Translations under genes and position numbers: made by a program
Assembly (NCBI GenBank): GCA_947584595.1
Contig: CANPWP010000002.1
Location: forward strand, 1-64,000
Length of the DNA: 64,000 bases
Origin: an uncultured Clostridia bacterium
GTDB lineage: Bacteria; Bacillota; Clostridia; Oscillospirales; Acutalibacteraceae
Direction: 5' to 3'
The notes under the pieces: model-generated
The model's input: only the letters and a program-made list of their open reading frames with translations
The model's database searches: none
Told to the model about the DNA's origin: nothing
In this document: positions 52,332 to 61,301 of the stretch, piece by piece
Numbering within the stretch: the first letter of the stretch is position 1
Layout of the letters: the number at the start of each line of letters is the position of its first letter

Positions 52332-53612
52332 ATGAGTTTAAAATCATCTAAAAAATTGGAAGAGGCAAATAAATTTGAATTAGAGGTAGCTGTAGACGGC
52401 GAAGTTTTTAAAAGTGCTGTAAATAAGGTTTATAAAAAGCAAGTTAAAAAAATTAATATTCCAGGTTTCAGAAAAGGCAAAGCGCCAAAGCAAATTGTTG
52501 AAAGAATGTATGGCAAAGAAGTATTTTATGATGACGCTATGCAGGACTGCTATCCCGAAGCTCTTGCAGACGCTTCAAAGGAAGCAGAAGTTAAAATTGT
52601 TGCTGTTGACACATTAGAAGCAATTGAAGCCGGTGACGACGGTTTTACTTTTAAGGCTGTTGTTATTGTTGAACCTGAGGTTGAAGTAACTGATTACAAG
52701 GGAATAGAAGTAGAAAAGAAATCTACGGAAGTAACCGATGAATTAATTAATGAAGAAATTGAAAAAGTAAGAGACAGAAACAGCAGAATGATTACTGTAG
52801 AGGACAGAACTGCTGAAAACGGCGACATTGTTGTTATTGATTTTGAAGGCTTTGTTGACGGTGAAGCTTTTGAGGGCGGAAAGGCTGAAAACTACAACCT
52901 TAAATTAGGTGACGGTCAGTTTATTCCCGGATTTGAAGAACAAATTATAGGTCATAAAACAGACGAAGAATTTTCAATTAACGTAACTTTTCCTGAAGAT
53001 TATCAGGCTGAGGAACTTAAAGGCAAAGACGCTGAATTTAAGATTAAGCTTCACGAAATCAAAGTTAAAGAACTTCCTGAAGTTGACGACGAATTTGTTA
53101 AAGATGTCAGCGAAAAAGAGACTCTTGAAGAATATAAACAAGAACTTTCAGAGCAGATTAAATTACGTCTTGAAAATGAAGCAGACAGAGACTTTGATAA
53201 TCAGCTTATTGATAAAATCATTGAAAATACAAAGGGAGAAATTCCTGAAGCAATGTATAACAATCAGGTAAACGATATGATGAGAGAATTTGATATGCGT
53301 TTACATTCACAGGGTATGGACCTTGATACATACCTTAAATATACAGGTATGGATGCAGAAAGCGTTACTGCCATGTATAAGCCTGAGGCTGAGAAGAGAG
53401 TCAAATTAAGACTTGCTCTTCAGGCTATTGCTAAAAATGAAAACCTTGAAGCAAATGATAAAGATATTGAAGAAGAATATAACAGACTTGCAGAGGCTTA
53501 TAAAATGGATGTTGAAAAAGTTAAAGAAGCTATTTCATCAGACGGTCTTGCAGAAGACATCAAAGTTGATAAGGCTATGAAGTTTGTAAGAGATAATGCA
53601 AAAACAAAATAA
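52332..53612 (+). CDS. tig: Trigger factor
   Basis: Ribosome-associated chaperone and peptidyl-prolyl isomerase. The 426-aa protein has the N-terminal ribosome-binding domain with GFRKGKAPKQIVE (the GFRxGxxP signature near 41-48), an FKBP-type PPIase domain (about 155-245, VVIDFEGFVDGEAFEGG) and a helical C-terminal domain. AGGAGG-like CGGAGG precedes the ATG. It heads the tig-clpP-clpX-lon-engB run. Confidence 0.97.
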   Translation: MSLKSSKKLEEANKFELEVAVDGEVFKSAVNKVYKKQVKKINIPGFRKGKAPKQIVERMYGKEVFYDDAMQDCYPEALADASKEAEVKIVAVDTLEAIEAGDDGFTFKAVVIVEPEVEVTDYKGIEVEKKSTEVTDELINEEIEKVRDRNSRMITVEDRTAENGDIVVIDFEGFVDGEAFEGGKAENYNLKLGDGQFIPGFEEQIIGHKTDEEFSINVTFPEDYQAEELKGKDAEFKIKLHEIKVKELPEVDDEFVKDVSEKETLEEYKQELSEQIKLRLENEADRDFDNQLIDKIIENTKGEIPEAMYNNQVNDMMREFDMRLHSQGMDLDTYLKYTGMDAESVTAMYKPEAEKRVKLRLALQAIAKNENLEANDKDIEEEYNRLAEAYKMDVEKVKEAISSDGLAEDIKVDKAMKFVRDNAKTK

Positions 53613-53666
53613 TTTGTATATCTATTAATTTTTTGCCGATGATTAATTAGAAAGGATATGATTACT

Positions 53667-54248
53667 ATGGCATTAGTTCCTTACGTTGTAGAGCAAACAA
53701 ATCGAGGCGAACGTTCATATGATATTTATTCAAGACTTTTAGAGGACAGAATCATTATGCTTAATGAGGAAGTAAACAATGCAAGCGCAAGCGTTGTAGT
53801 TGCACAGCTTTTGTACCTTGAAGGTCAGGATCCGACAAAAGACATAAGCTTATATATTAACAGTCCCGGCGGTTCAGTTACTGACGGCTTTGCAATTTTT
53901 GATACAATGAATTATATAAAATGCGATGTATCAACAATTTGTATGGGTATGGCGGCAAGTATGGGAGCATTTTTGCTTGCAGCAGGTGCAAAAGGAAAAA
54001 GATATGCTTTGCCTAACAGCGATATTATGATTCACCAGCCAAGCGGTGGTGCCCAGGGACAGGCAACAGATATGGAAATTCATACAAGGCATATTTTGAA
54101 TACAAAACAGCGTCTTAATGAAATTCTTGCAGCCAACACAGGACAGCCGATTGATGTTATTGCAAGAGATACAAACAGAGATAACTTTATGACTGCACAA
54201 CAGGCATTGGAATACGGCCTTATTGATAAAGTAATAGATAAAAGATAA
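53667..54248 (+). CDS. clpP: ATP-dependent Clp protease proteolytic subunit
   Basis: Serine protease barrel working with ClpX. The 193-aa protein has the catalytic triad Ser98 (GMAASMGAF), His123 (MIHQPSGG) and Asp172 (RDNFMT). ATG 53667 is 10 bp after AAAGGA; ATG 53658 is too close to it, and the family N terminus is [20 protein letters not shown]. clpX follows by 16 bp. Confidence 0.97.
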   Translation: MALVPYVVEQTNRGERSYDIYSRLLEDRIIMLNEEVNNASASVVVAQLLYLEGQDPTKDISLYINSPGGSVTDGFAIFDTMNYIKCDVSTICMGMAASMGAFLLAAGAKGKRYALPNSDIMIHQPSGGAQGQATDMEIHTRHILNTKQRLNEILAANTGQPIDVIARDTNRDNFMTAQQALEYGLIDKVIDKR

Positions 54249-54264
54249 GAGAGAGGTATAATAT

Positions 54265-55581
54265 ATGCCTAATAAAACCAAGGATAATGATTTATACTGT
54301 TCATTTTGCGGAAAACCTCAGGAACTTGTAGGAAGACTTATTGCAGGACAAAACGGTTATATTTGTGACCGTTGCGTTGAACTTTGTATGAATATTCTTG
54401 ATGATACCGAAGGGTTTGACGGTCTTAACTATTCTGAAAGGAACGAATCCGCAAATGATATGGTGACACTTTTAAAGCCACGTCAAATAAAAGCAATATT
54501 AGACGAATATGTTGTGGGTCAGGATGATGCTAAAAAAACTTTAAGTGTTGCTGTTTACAACCATTACAAAAGAGTCTTTAATGATGATAACGATGTTGAG
54601 TTCTCAAAAAGTAATGTGCTTTTGCTTGGCCCGACAGGCGTAGGCAAAACTCTATTGGCTCAAACATTGGCTAAAGCTCTCGATGTTCCTTTTGCGATTG
54701 CAGACGCTACAACTTTAACAGAGGCAGGATATGTTGGAGAAGATGTAGAAAATATTTTGCTTAAATTGATACAAAACGCAGATTATGATATTAAAAAAGC
54801 AGAAAAAGGCATTATTTACATTGATGAAATTGATAAAATTTCAAGAAAATCAGAAAACCCCTCAATTACCCGTGATGTAAGCGGTGAGGGAGTACAGCAG
54901 GCTCTTCTTAAAATTGTAGAGGGTACTGTTGCAAACGTTCCCCCTCAGGGAGGAAGAAAACACCCACAGCAGGAATTTTTGCAAATCGATACAAGAAATA
55001 TTTTGTTTATTTGCGGAGGAGCTTTTGACGGACTTGAAAAAATCGTTGAAAAACGCAAAGGCAAATCTGTTCTTGGATTTGAAGCTGATGTTAAGGAAAA
55101 ACAAAAGCTTAATGAAACCAATTGGATGTCAGATGTTATCGCTCATGACTTAGTTAAATTCGGAATTATCCCCGAGCTTGTAGGCAGACTTCCTGTTATA
55201 ACGGCTTTAAGAGGATTAGACGTTGACGCTCTTATTCAAATTCTAACTGTTCCTAAAAATTCAATAGTTAAGCAATATACAAAATTATTTGCTTTAGATG
55301 ATGTTGAACTTGAGTTCGATATATCGGCTCTTGAAGCGATTGCAAAAAAAGCACAGGAACAACACACCGGTGCAAGAGGATTAAGAGGAATTTTGGAAGG
55401 TACTCTAAATGAGCTGATGTTTGAAACTCCATCTGATTCTACAATTAAAAAAATTATTATCAACGATGATGTAATTAACAATGGTGCTGAACCTGAAATC
55501 ATCAGAAAGAATGTTACTAAGTCTAAAAAAAATGGATTAAAGAAAAAGAGTTCAGATAAAAATACTGCATCACTAATATGA
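54265..55581 (+). CDS. clpX: ATP-dependent Clp protease ATPase subunit ClpX
   Basis: AAA+ unfoldase feeding ClpP. The 438-aa protein has the N-terminal zinc-binding domain (Cys12, Cys15, Cys34, Cys37), Walker A GPTGVGKT (122-129), Walker [10 protein letters not shown] and the pore and sensor regions up to ARGLRGILE. The C-terminal 30 residues are Lys/Ser-rich. A long hairpin lies between it and lon. Confidence 0.97.
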   Translation: MPNKTKDNDLYCSFCGKPQELVGRLIAGQNGYICDRCVELCMNILDDTEGFDGLNYSERNESANDMVTLLKPRQIKAILDEYVVGQDDAKKTLSVAVYNHYKRVFNDDNDVEFSKSNVLLLGPTGVGKTLLAQTLAKALDVPFAIADATTLTEAGYVGEDVENILLKLIQNADYDIKKAEKGIIYIDEIDKISRKSENPSITRDVSGEGVQQALLKIVEGTVANVPPQGGRKHPQQEFLQIDTRNILFICGGAFDGLEKIVEKRKGKSVLGFEADVKEKQKLNETNWMSDVIAHDLVKFGIIPELVGRLPVITALRGLDVDALIQILTVPKNSIVKQYTKLFALDDVELEFDISALEAIAKKAQEQHTGARGLRGILEGTLNELMFETPSDSTIKKIIINDDVINNGAEPEIIRKNVTKSKKNGLKKKSSDKNTASLI

Positions 55582-55586
55582 TTTTC

Positions 55587-55622
55587 AATAGCTGTATCAT
55601 TGTTTAACAATATACAGCTATT
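55587..55622 (+). terminator. 17-bp-stem hairpin between clpX and lon
   Basis: AATAGCTGTAT-C-ATTGTT pairs with AACAAT-ATACAGCTATT with a single bulged C and a 1-nt loop, a nearly continuous 17-bp stem. It is followed by AGATATTTT rather than a clean T-run, so it may be a weak terminator, an attenuator or an RNA processing site that sets different clpX and lon levels. Confidence 0.5.
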
Positions 55623-55646
55623 AGATATTTTAAGGATAAAATTATT

Positions 55647-58055
55647 ATGGATATAAAATATGATACAATTTATAAATTACCTGTTTTGCCTTTGAGGGGA
55701 CTTGTGATTTTTCCGAAAACATTATTGAATTTTGATGTTGTAAGAAAAAGGTCAATAGCTTCAATTAAGGATGCTATGCGCGGCAATCAACTTATATTTA
55801 TTTCAGCACAAAAAGATGCGTCTAAAAAAGTGCCTGATGTTGAAGATTTATACGATGTTGGCGTAGTAGCAAAAATTGTTCAGGTTTTAAAACAGCCTGA
55901 TGACATTACAAGAATTGTTGTCGAAGGATTATGCAGAGCAGAGGTTGTTTCTTTCGATAATGAAAGCAGGATCATGACAGCAGAAGTCAGAACTGTTTCA
56001 GATTTTGAAGAAGAACAAATTACTCCGCACACAAAGGCTCTGATGAGGTCTGTAAAGGAAACCTTTGAAACATACATACATTTAGTTCCTAAAATGCCGC
56101 CTGATATTATATTTAAAATAGCAATGTGCAAAAAAGGCGGAGAGCTTTGCGATACGATTGCAAACAACCTGTTGCTTGATTATCAGATTAAACAAAAAAT
56201 TCTTAATTGTTTTGATGTTACAGACAGACTTGAAAGACTTTTTCAAATAATATTGGAAGAAGTTGAAATTTTAAGTATCCAGTCTGAAATTTGCGAAAAA
56301 GCTAAAGTCAATATTGATGAAAATCAAAGACGCTATTTTCTCCGTGAACAGCTTAACATTATTGAAGAAGAGCTTGGGGAAGAGCAAAGTCCTTTAGATG
56401 AAGCAGAGGACTATGCAGAAAAAATAGAAGATCTTTTTTTAGATGAAAGCTCAGAAACAGCGTTGCTTAAAGAATGCAGGAAAATTTCAAAAATGCCATA
56501 CGGCTCTCAGGAAGCAAGCGTTATAAGAACTTATCTTGATACTGTTTTGGAACTTCCATGGAATAAATATACAAAGGACGTTATTGATTTGCCTAAAATC
56601 AGGACAGTCCTCGATAAAAACCATTTCGGTTTAGATAAAGTAAAAAAAAGAATTATTGAACAGCTTGCTGTAAAAAAGCTTAATCCTGATGCAAAAGGAC
56701 AGATTCTTTGCCTTGCAGGACCTCCGGGGGTCGGCAAAACTTCTATTGCTCAGTCAGTAGCCTCTGCCATTAACAGAAATTCTGCAAGAATTGCCTTGGG
56801 CGGTGTTAAAGATGAAGCCGAAATAAGAGGTCACAGAAGAACTTATTTAGGATCAATGCCCGGAAGAATTATTAAGGGAATGATTCAGGCAGGAAGCTCT
56901 AACCCTGTAATTGTTCTTGATGAAATTGACAAGCTGTCTAATGATTATAAAGGTGATCCCACTTCTGCTTTGTTAGAGGTTCTTGATTCGGAACAAAACA
57001 ATAAATTCTGCGACCATTATATTGAAATTCCTTTTGATTTATCAAAAGTATTCTTTATTACAACCGCTAATGATTTATCCGCCGTACCTTCACCTTTAAG
57101 GGACAGAATGGAGATAATTCAGCTTGATTCATATACAAGAGAAGAAAAGTTTAATATTGCCAAAAAACACCTTATTCCAAAGCAGTATAAAGAGTGCGGT
57201 GTTTCAGCTAAAAATATTAAGTTTTCAAAAACAGGAATATATGCTATAATTGATTATTATACAAGCGAAGCAGGAGTAAGAAATTTAGAGAGAATTATTG
57301 CTTCAGTTATCAGAAAATGTATAGTTAAATATTTAGACAATGAATTTGAATCTATTACAATTACTTCTAAAAATATAGAAGAATTTTTAGGACCGAATAA
57401 ATATACTGAAGAAAAGCTGTCTGAAAATGATGAAATAGGTACAGTAAACGGTCTTGCATGGACTTCTGTAGGCGGTACTTTGCTTCCTATTGAGGTTGCA
57501 GTTATGCCCGGTACAGGTAAAATTGAACTTACAGGCTCTTTAGGTGACGTAATGAAAGAGTCTGCAAAAACTGCTGTAAGCTGTATAAGAAGCAAGGCGG
57601 AATTTTTAAAAATTAATTCTGATTTTTACAAAAATTACGATATACATATCCACGCTCCCGAAGGTGCTGTTCCTAAAGACGGTCCGTCCGCAGGTATAAC
57701 AATGGCGACTGCAATTTATTCTGCTTTATCGGGTATTCCTGTTAAAAGAGATGTTGCTATGACAGGTGAAATAACCTTAAGAGGTAAGGTCCTGCCGATA
57801 GGCGGATTAAAAGAAAAGAGTATGGCGGCATATAAAGCTGGTGCAAAAACCGTTATTATTCCGCAAGAAAATTATAAAGATATTTCGGAATTTGATGATG
57901 TTATAAAATCAAATATAAACTTTGTTCCTGTTGAACATATTGAAGAAGTGTTTAATATTGCATTAGCTTCCGTAACTTCAGGCAGTGATATGAATTATGA
58001 AGAGAGATTGCTTAATGATAACGGCAGTGACATTGCTCATAGTGTAAGACTTTAA
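55647..58055 (+). CDS. lon: ATP-dependent protease La (Lon)
   Basis: AAA+ serine protease degrading damaged and regulatory proteins. The 802-aa protein has the N-terminal substrate domain (LPVLPLRGLVIFPKT), Walker A GPPGVGKT (from 358), Walker B VIVLDEIDKL, and the proteolytic dyad Ser681 in DGPSAG and Lys724 in GGLKEK. Length is typical of LonA. Ends 10 bp before engB. Confidence 0.97.
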   Translation: MDIKYDTIYKLPVLPLRGLVIFPKTLLNFDVVRKRSIASIKDAMRGNQLIFISAQKDASKKVPDVEDLYDVGVVAKIVQVLKQPDDITRIVVEGLCRAEVVSFDNESRIMTAEVRTVSDFEEEQITPHTKALMRSVKETFETYIHLVPKMPPDIIFKIAMCKKGGELCDTIANNLLLDYQIKQKILNCFDVTDRLERLFQIILEEVEILSIQSEICEKAKVNIDENQRRYFLREQLNIIEEELGEEQSPLDEAEDYAEKIEDLFLDESSETALLKECRKISKMPYGSQEASVIRTYLDTVLELPWNKYTKDVIDLPKIRTVLDKNHFGLDKVKKRIIEQLAVKKLNPDAKGQILCLAGPPGVGKTSIAQSVASAINRNSARIALGGVKDEAEIRGHRRTYLGSMPGRIIKGMIQAGSSNPVIVLDEIDKLSNDYKGDPTSALLEVLDSEQNNKFCDHYIEIPFDLSKVFFITTANDLSAVPSPLRDRMEIIQLDSYTREEKFNIAKKHLIPKQYKECGVSAKNIKFSKTGIYAIIDYYTSEAGVRNLERIIASVIRKCIVKYLDNEFESITITSKNIEEFLGPNKYTEEKLSENDEIGTVNGLAWTSVGGTLLPIEVAVMPGTGKIELTGSLGDVMKESAKTAVSCIRSKAEFLKINSDFYKNYDIHIHAPEGAVPKDGPSAGITMATAIYSALSGIPVKRDVAMTGEITLRGKVLPIGGLKEKSMAAYKAGAKTVIIPQENYKDISEFDDVIKSNINFVPVEHIEEVFNIALASVTSGSDMNYEERLLNDNGSDIAHSVRL

Positions 58056-58065
58056 GGAGATTTTT

Positions 58066-58653
58066 ATGAATTTTAACGAGGTTAGCTTTGAATTTGCCGC
58101 TGGTGATGTTTCACAGTTACCCCAAAGCAATATGCCTGAAATTGTTTTTTCAGGCAAATCAAATGTTGGCAAATCTTCTCTTATAAATAAACTTGTTCAA
58201 AGAAAAACTTTGGCAAGAGTAAGTGCAACGCCGGGAAAAACCGCAACCATTAACTTTTTTAAGCTACAAGAGTTCAGACTTGTGGATTTGCCCGGATACG
58301 GATATGCAAAGGTTTCCAAAGGAGAAAAAAGAAGATGGGCTGACCTTGTTGAAGGTTATTTTGCTCAGGAAAGAAACATAAGGCTTATTATTCAAATTAT
58401 TGATATACGACATACACCCTCTAAAGAAGATATGCAAATGCTTGATTATCTTTACCATTTTCAGTTTCCGTTTGTAATTGTGCTTACGAAACTTGATAAG
58501 CTGAAAAAATCTCAGATATCAGTACAGCTTGATTATTTTAAAGAATTATTTTCTCCATATAAAGGTATTGAAATTTTGCCGTTTTCCTCTGTAACAGGAG
58601 AGGGGAAAGAGAATATTCAAAGAAAAATTGAGGAATATATAAAATACATTTAG
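58066..58653 (+). CDS. engB: Ribosome biogenesis GTP-binding protein EngB (YsxC)
   Basis: Essential GTPase for 50S maturation in Gram-positive bacteria. The 195-aa protein has G1 GKSNVGKSSLIN, G2 ATPGKTATINF, G3 DLPGYGYAKV and G4 TKLDKL. AAGGAG lies 6 bp upstream. The lon-engB pair is conserved in Firmicutes. Confidence 0.97.
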   Translation: MNFNEVSFEFAAGDVSQLPQSNMPEIVFSGKSNVGKSSLINKLVQRKTLARVSATPGKTATINFFKLQEFRLVDLPGYGYAKVSKGEKRRWADLVEGYFAQERNIRLIIQIIDIRHTPSKEDMQMLDYLYHFQFPFVIVLTKLDKLKKSQISVQLDYFKELFSPYKGIEILPFSSVTGEGKENIQRKIEEYIKYI

Positions 58654-58689
58654 TATTAAAAATACATAAGGAAAAAGGTGAAAACAACA

Positions 58690-59988
58690 ATGTTTACAAA
58701 TGATTGTTTGAATGTAAATGAGATGGGACATTTAACTATTGGAGGCTGTGACACTACAAAGCTTGCAAAAGAATACGGTACTCCTTTGTATGTATTAGAT
58801 GAAAATGTTATCAGAAATACGTGCAGGGCATATGTTAATTCTTTTAAAAAATTTTATGAAGGAAACGGTATGCCGCTGTATGCAAGCAAGGCTTTATCCT
58901 GCCTTGAATTGTGCAGAATTGCAAAAGATGAGAATTTAGGTCTTGATGTTGTATCAGGCGGAGAGCTTTACACTGCACTTAAAGCAGGTTTTCCTATGGA
59001 AAATATTCATTTCCACGGAAATAATAAAACTGATGAAGAGCTTGAAATGGCACTTGATAATAATGTTGGAAAAATTGTTGTTGATAACCTTGAGGAGCTT
59101 GAAAGATTAAATTCAATGGCAGAATCTAAAAATAAAATTGCTGACATTTCTTTCAGAATCAAACCGGGTGTTGACGCTCATACTCATAACTTTATAAGAA
59201 CAGGTCAGATTGATTCAAAGTTCGGTTTTGCTCTTGAAACAGGCGAAGCGTATGAAGCCGTAAAAAAGGCGATTTCTTATGATAATATTTGTCTAAAAGA
59301 ACTGCATTGCCACATAGGCTCCCAAATTTTCGATATAGAGCCGTTTGTTACTGCGGCTGAAATAATGATGGACTTTATCGGAAAAATCAAAAATGAGCTG
59401 AATTTCGTTATTTCTCACCTTAATTTAGGCGGCGGATTCGGAATTATGTATGTAGATTCAGATACACCTGTTCCTTATGAAAATTATATGGAAAAGGTAT
59501 CCGAAAAAGTAAAGGCAAAGGCAAAAGAATATGGTATTCCTGTTCCGTTTATATTTATCGAGCCCGGCAGGTCAATTGTAGGAGAAGCAGGAATTACTCT
59601 TTATACAGTCGGCGCTAAAAAAACTATACCAAATGTAAGAACATATGTTTCTGTTGATGGCGGTATGACAGATAATATCCGATATGCTCTTTATCAGTCT
59701 GATTATACGGTAGTTAATGCTTCAAAAGCTGACAAGGAGTGTACAAAAACAGTTACAGTTGCAGGCAAATGCTGTGAAAGCGGCGACTTAATTCAGGAGA
59801 ATGTAAAAGTTGCCGAAACTGAGGCAGGAGATATTTTAGCAGTTCTTTCAACAGGAGCTTATAACTACTCAATGGCGTCAAACTACAACAGGATTCCAAG
59901 ACCGGCTGTTGTTATGGTTAAAGACGGACAAGCCCGAATAATTGTAAAAAGAGAAACATTTGATGATATAATCAAAAACGATATTTAA
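58690..59988 (+). CDS. lysA: Diaminopimelate decarboxylase
   Basis: PLP enzyme making lysine from meso-diaminopimelate. The 432-aa fold type III protein has Lys67 in YASKALSC as the PLP lysine, ELHCHIGSQIF, LNLGGGFG, EPGRSIVGEAG and the partner-subunit Cys in GKCCESGD. ATG 58690 matches the family start FTNDCLNVNEMGHL; an in-frame GTG 58678 is within AAAAAGGTG, the likely RBS. Sequence after its stop is a truncated permease remnant. Confidence 0.96.
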   Translation: MFTNDCLNVNEMGHLTIGGCDTTKLAKEYGTPLYVLDENVIRNTCRAYVNSFKKFYEGNGMPLYASKALSCLELCRIAKDENLGLDVVSGGELYTALKAGFPMENIHFHGNNKTDEELEMALDNNVGKIVVDNLEELERLNSMAESKNKIADISFRIKPGVDAHTHNFIRTGQIDSKFGFALETGEAYEAVKKAISYDNICLKELHCHIGSQIFDIEPFVTAAEIMMDFIGKIKNELNFVISHLNLGGGFGIMYVDSDTPVPYENYMEKVSEKVKAKAKEYGIPVPFIFIEPGRSIVGEAGITLYTVGAKKTIPNVRTYVSVDGGMTDNIRYALYQSDYTVVNASKADKECTKTVTVAGKCCESGDLIQENVKVAETEAGDILAVLSTGAYNYSMASNYNRIPRPAVVMVKDGQARIIVKRETFDDIIKNDI

Positions 59989-59990
59989 CT

Positions 59991-60671
59991 AATAAATTAT
60001 ATGCTGAATTTTATGGCACAATCTTTACGGTTGTTGTAAAAGATATAAATGTCCTTAATGATTTATATGTTTTACAGTCCGATTATTACGGTGAGGATCA
60101 AAGCTACTTAACTACCAGAGTTTGCTACAACATAAGCGGTACAGCTGAAGAAAAATCTGCTTACAATGACGGGATTTACAGCAGTTCAATTTCCTCAATG
60201 GATTATAATTCTTTGGAAAATAATAATTTTTTATCATTTAACAGTAACTTTAAACCGGAATTAGAAAAAGAATTATATGATTTATTCGGCGGATTGCTCT
60301 TTTTAGGCGTTTTTCTGGGATTATTATTTATGATGGCTGCAATACTAATTATTTACTACAAGCAGATTTCCGAAGGATATGAAGATAAAGAAAGATACAA
60401 TATTATGCAAAAGGTAGGACTAAGTAAAAAAGAAATAAAATCCTCTGTTAATTCTCAAATTTTAATGGTATTCTTTTTACCTATAATAGTTGCAGTTATT
60501 CATGTATCATTTTCTTTTCAGTTAATAAACAAAATGATTTCACTTTTGGGATTAACAAATCCAAATTTGTTTTTAATTGTAACTATGATTACCGTTGCTG
60601 TATTTATTTTGCTTTACAGTATAGTTTATATATTAACTTCTAAAATCTATTATAATATAGTAAAAAACTAA
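59991..60671 (+). pseudogene. 5'-truncated FtsX/BceB-like ABC transporter permease remnant
   Basis: A frame open from the lysA stop to 60671 encodes the C-terminal part of a MacB/FtsX-type permease: an extracytoplasmic stretch (FYGTIFTVVVKDINVLN, SDYYGEDQSYLTTRV) then three TM helices with the loop IIYYKQISEGYEDKERY and the motif MQKVGLSKKEIKSSV, typical of bacitracin-type BceB permeases. There is no start codon with an RBS; the first in-frame ATG (60198) is far inside the domain. About two thirds of a normal permease and its ATPase are missing. A terminator at 60681-60717 survives. Deletion or rearrangement next to lysA is inferred. Confidence 0.8.
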
Positions 60672-60680
60672 AGAACTTCT

Positions 60681-60717
60681 TAATGGCATTTCACTTTTGA
60701 AATGCCATTAATTTTAA
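60681..60717 (+). terminator. Rho-independent terminator after the permease remnant
   Basis: TAATGGCATTTCA (60681-60693) pairs with TGAAATGCCATTA (60698-60710) over a 4-nt loop, then ATTTTAA. A 13-bp perfect stem. Confidence 0.8.
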
Positions 60718-60764
60718 CTGTAATACTATTAATGTTTTTATTTAGACATTTGATTTTTATTCCA

Positions 60765-60816
60765 TTGACAAAGCATTGTAAAACTGGTATTATTTAATTA
60801 GTTCACAAATAAACTA
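60765..60816 (+). promoter_or_regulatory. Promoter with candidate MarR operator
   Basis: TTGACA (60765-60770) and TATTAT (60788-60793), 17 bp apart. Just downstream, TAGTT-N8-AACTA (60799-60816) is an 18-bp inverted repeat covering the expected start of transcription. Placement fits autorepression by the MarR-type product of the first gene, which would then also control citrate synthase. Confidence 0.65.
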
Positions 60817-60835
60817 TTATTGAGGTTAGGTTATT

Positions 60836-61297
60836 ATGACAACAGAAAGTCTGGATATAGTTTTATATAATCAACAGATAAATAAGCTTTATAATTTAAA
60901 AAGTGAAGTCATTACAAAAAAATACGGGTTACATAAAATTGAATTTGAAATACTTTATTTTATTTACACTACTTGCCTGAACAGGGCAAAGGATATTGCT
61001 AAAAATACATATTTCTCTAAAGCTCATATATCTAACGCAGTAGAAAATTTATCTAAAAACGGTTATCTTATTTGTATTCACGATTCAAACGATAAAAGAT
61101 GTATAAGGTTAAAACTTACTGATAAGGCTACTGATATAATTAAAGAAATACAGTTATTTTATCAACATATGATAAAAATTATGTTTGACGGAATAAGCGA
61201 TGAAGAGAAAAATTCACTTGAAAGAGTATTAAAAAAAGTAGCTGACAATATGAATAATGAATTCTTTAACAAAATTAATACACAGAAACGGAGATGA
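60836..61297 (+). CDS. MarR-family transcriptional regulator
   Basis: A 153-aa winged-helix protein. The central region has the MarR pattern: NRAKDIAKNTYFSKAHISNAVENL (recognition helix, quoted in part) followed by the wing DSNDKRCIRLKLT and a C-terminal dimerisation helix. The ligand is unknown. It lies 4 bp before citrate synthase, with which it must be cotranscribed, and behind a promoter holding a palindrome. That arrangement suggests it senses a metabolite linked to citrate or acetyl-CoA, an inference only. Confidence 0.87.
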   Translation: MTTESLDIVLYNQQINKLYNLKSEVITKKYGLHKIEFEILYFIYTTCLNRAKDIAKNTYFSKAHISNAVENLSKNGYLICIHDSNDKRCIRLKLTDKATDIIKEIQLFYQHMIKIMFDGISDEEKNSLERVLKKVADNMNNEFFNKINTQKRR

Positions 61298-61301
61298 ATT
61301 T

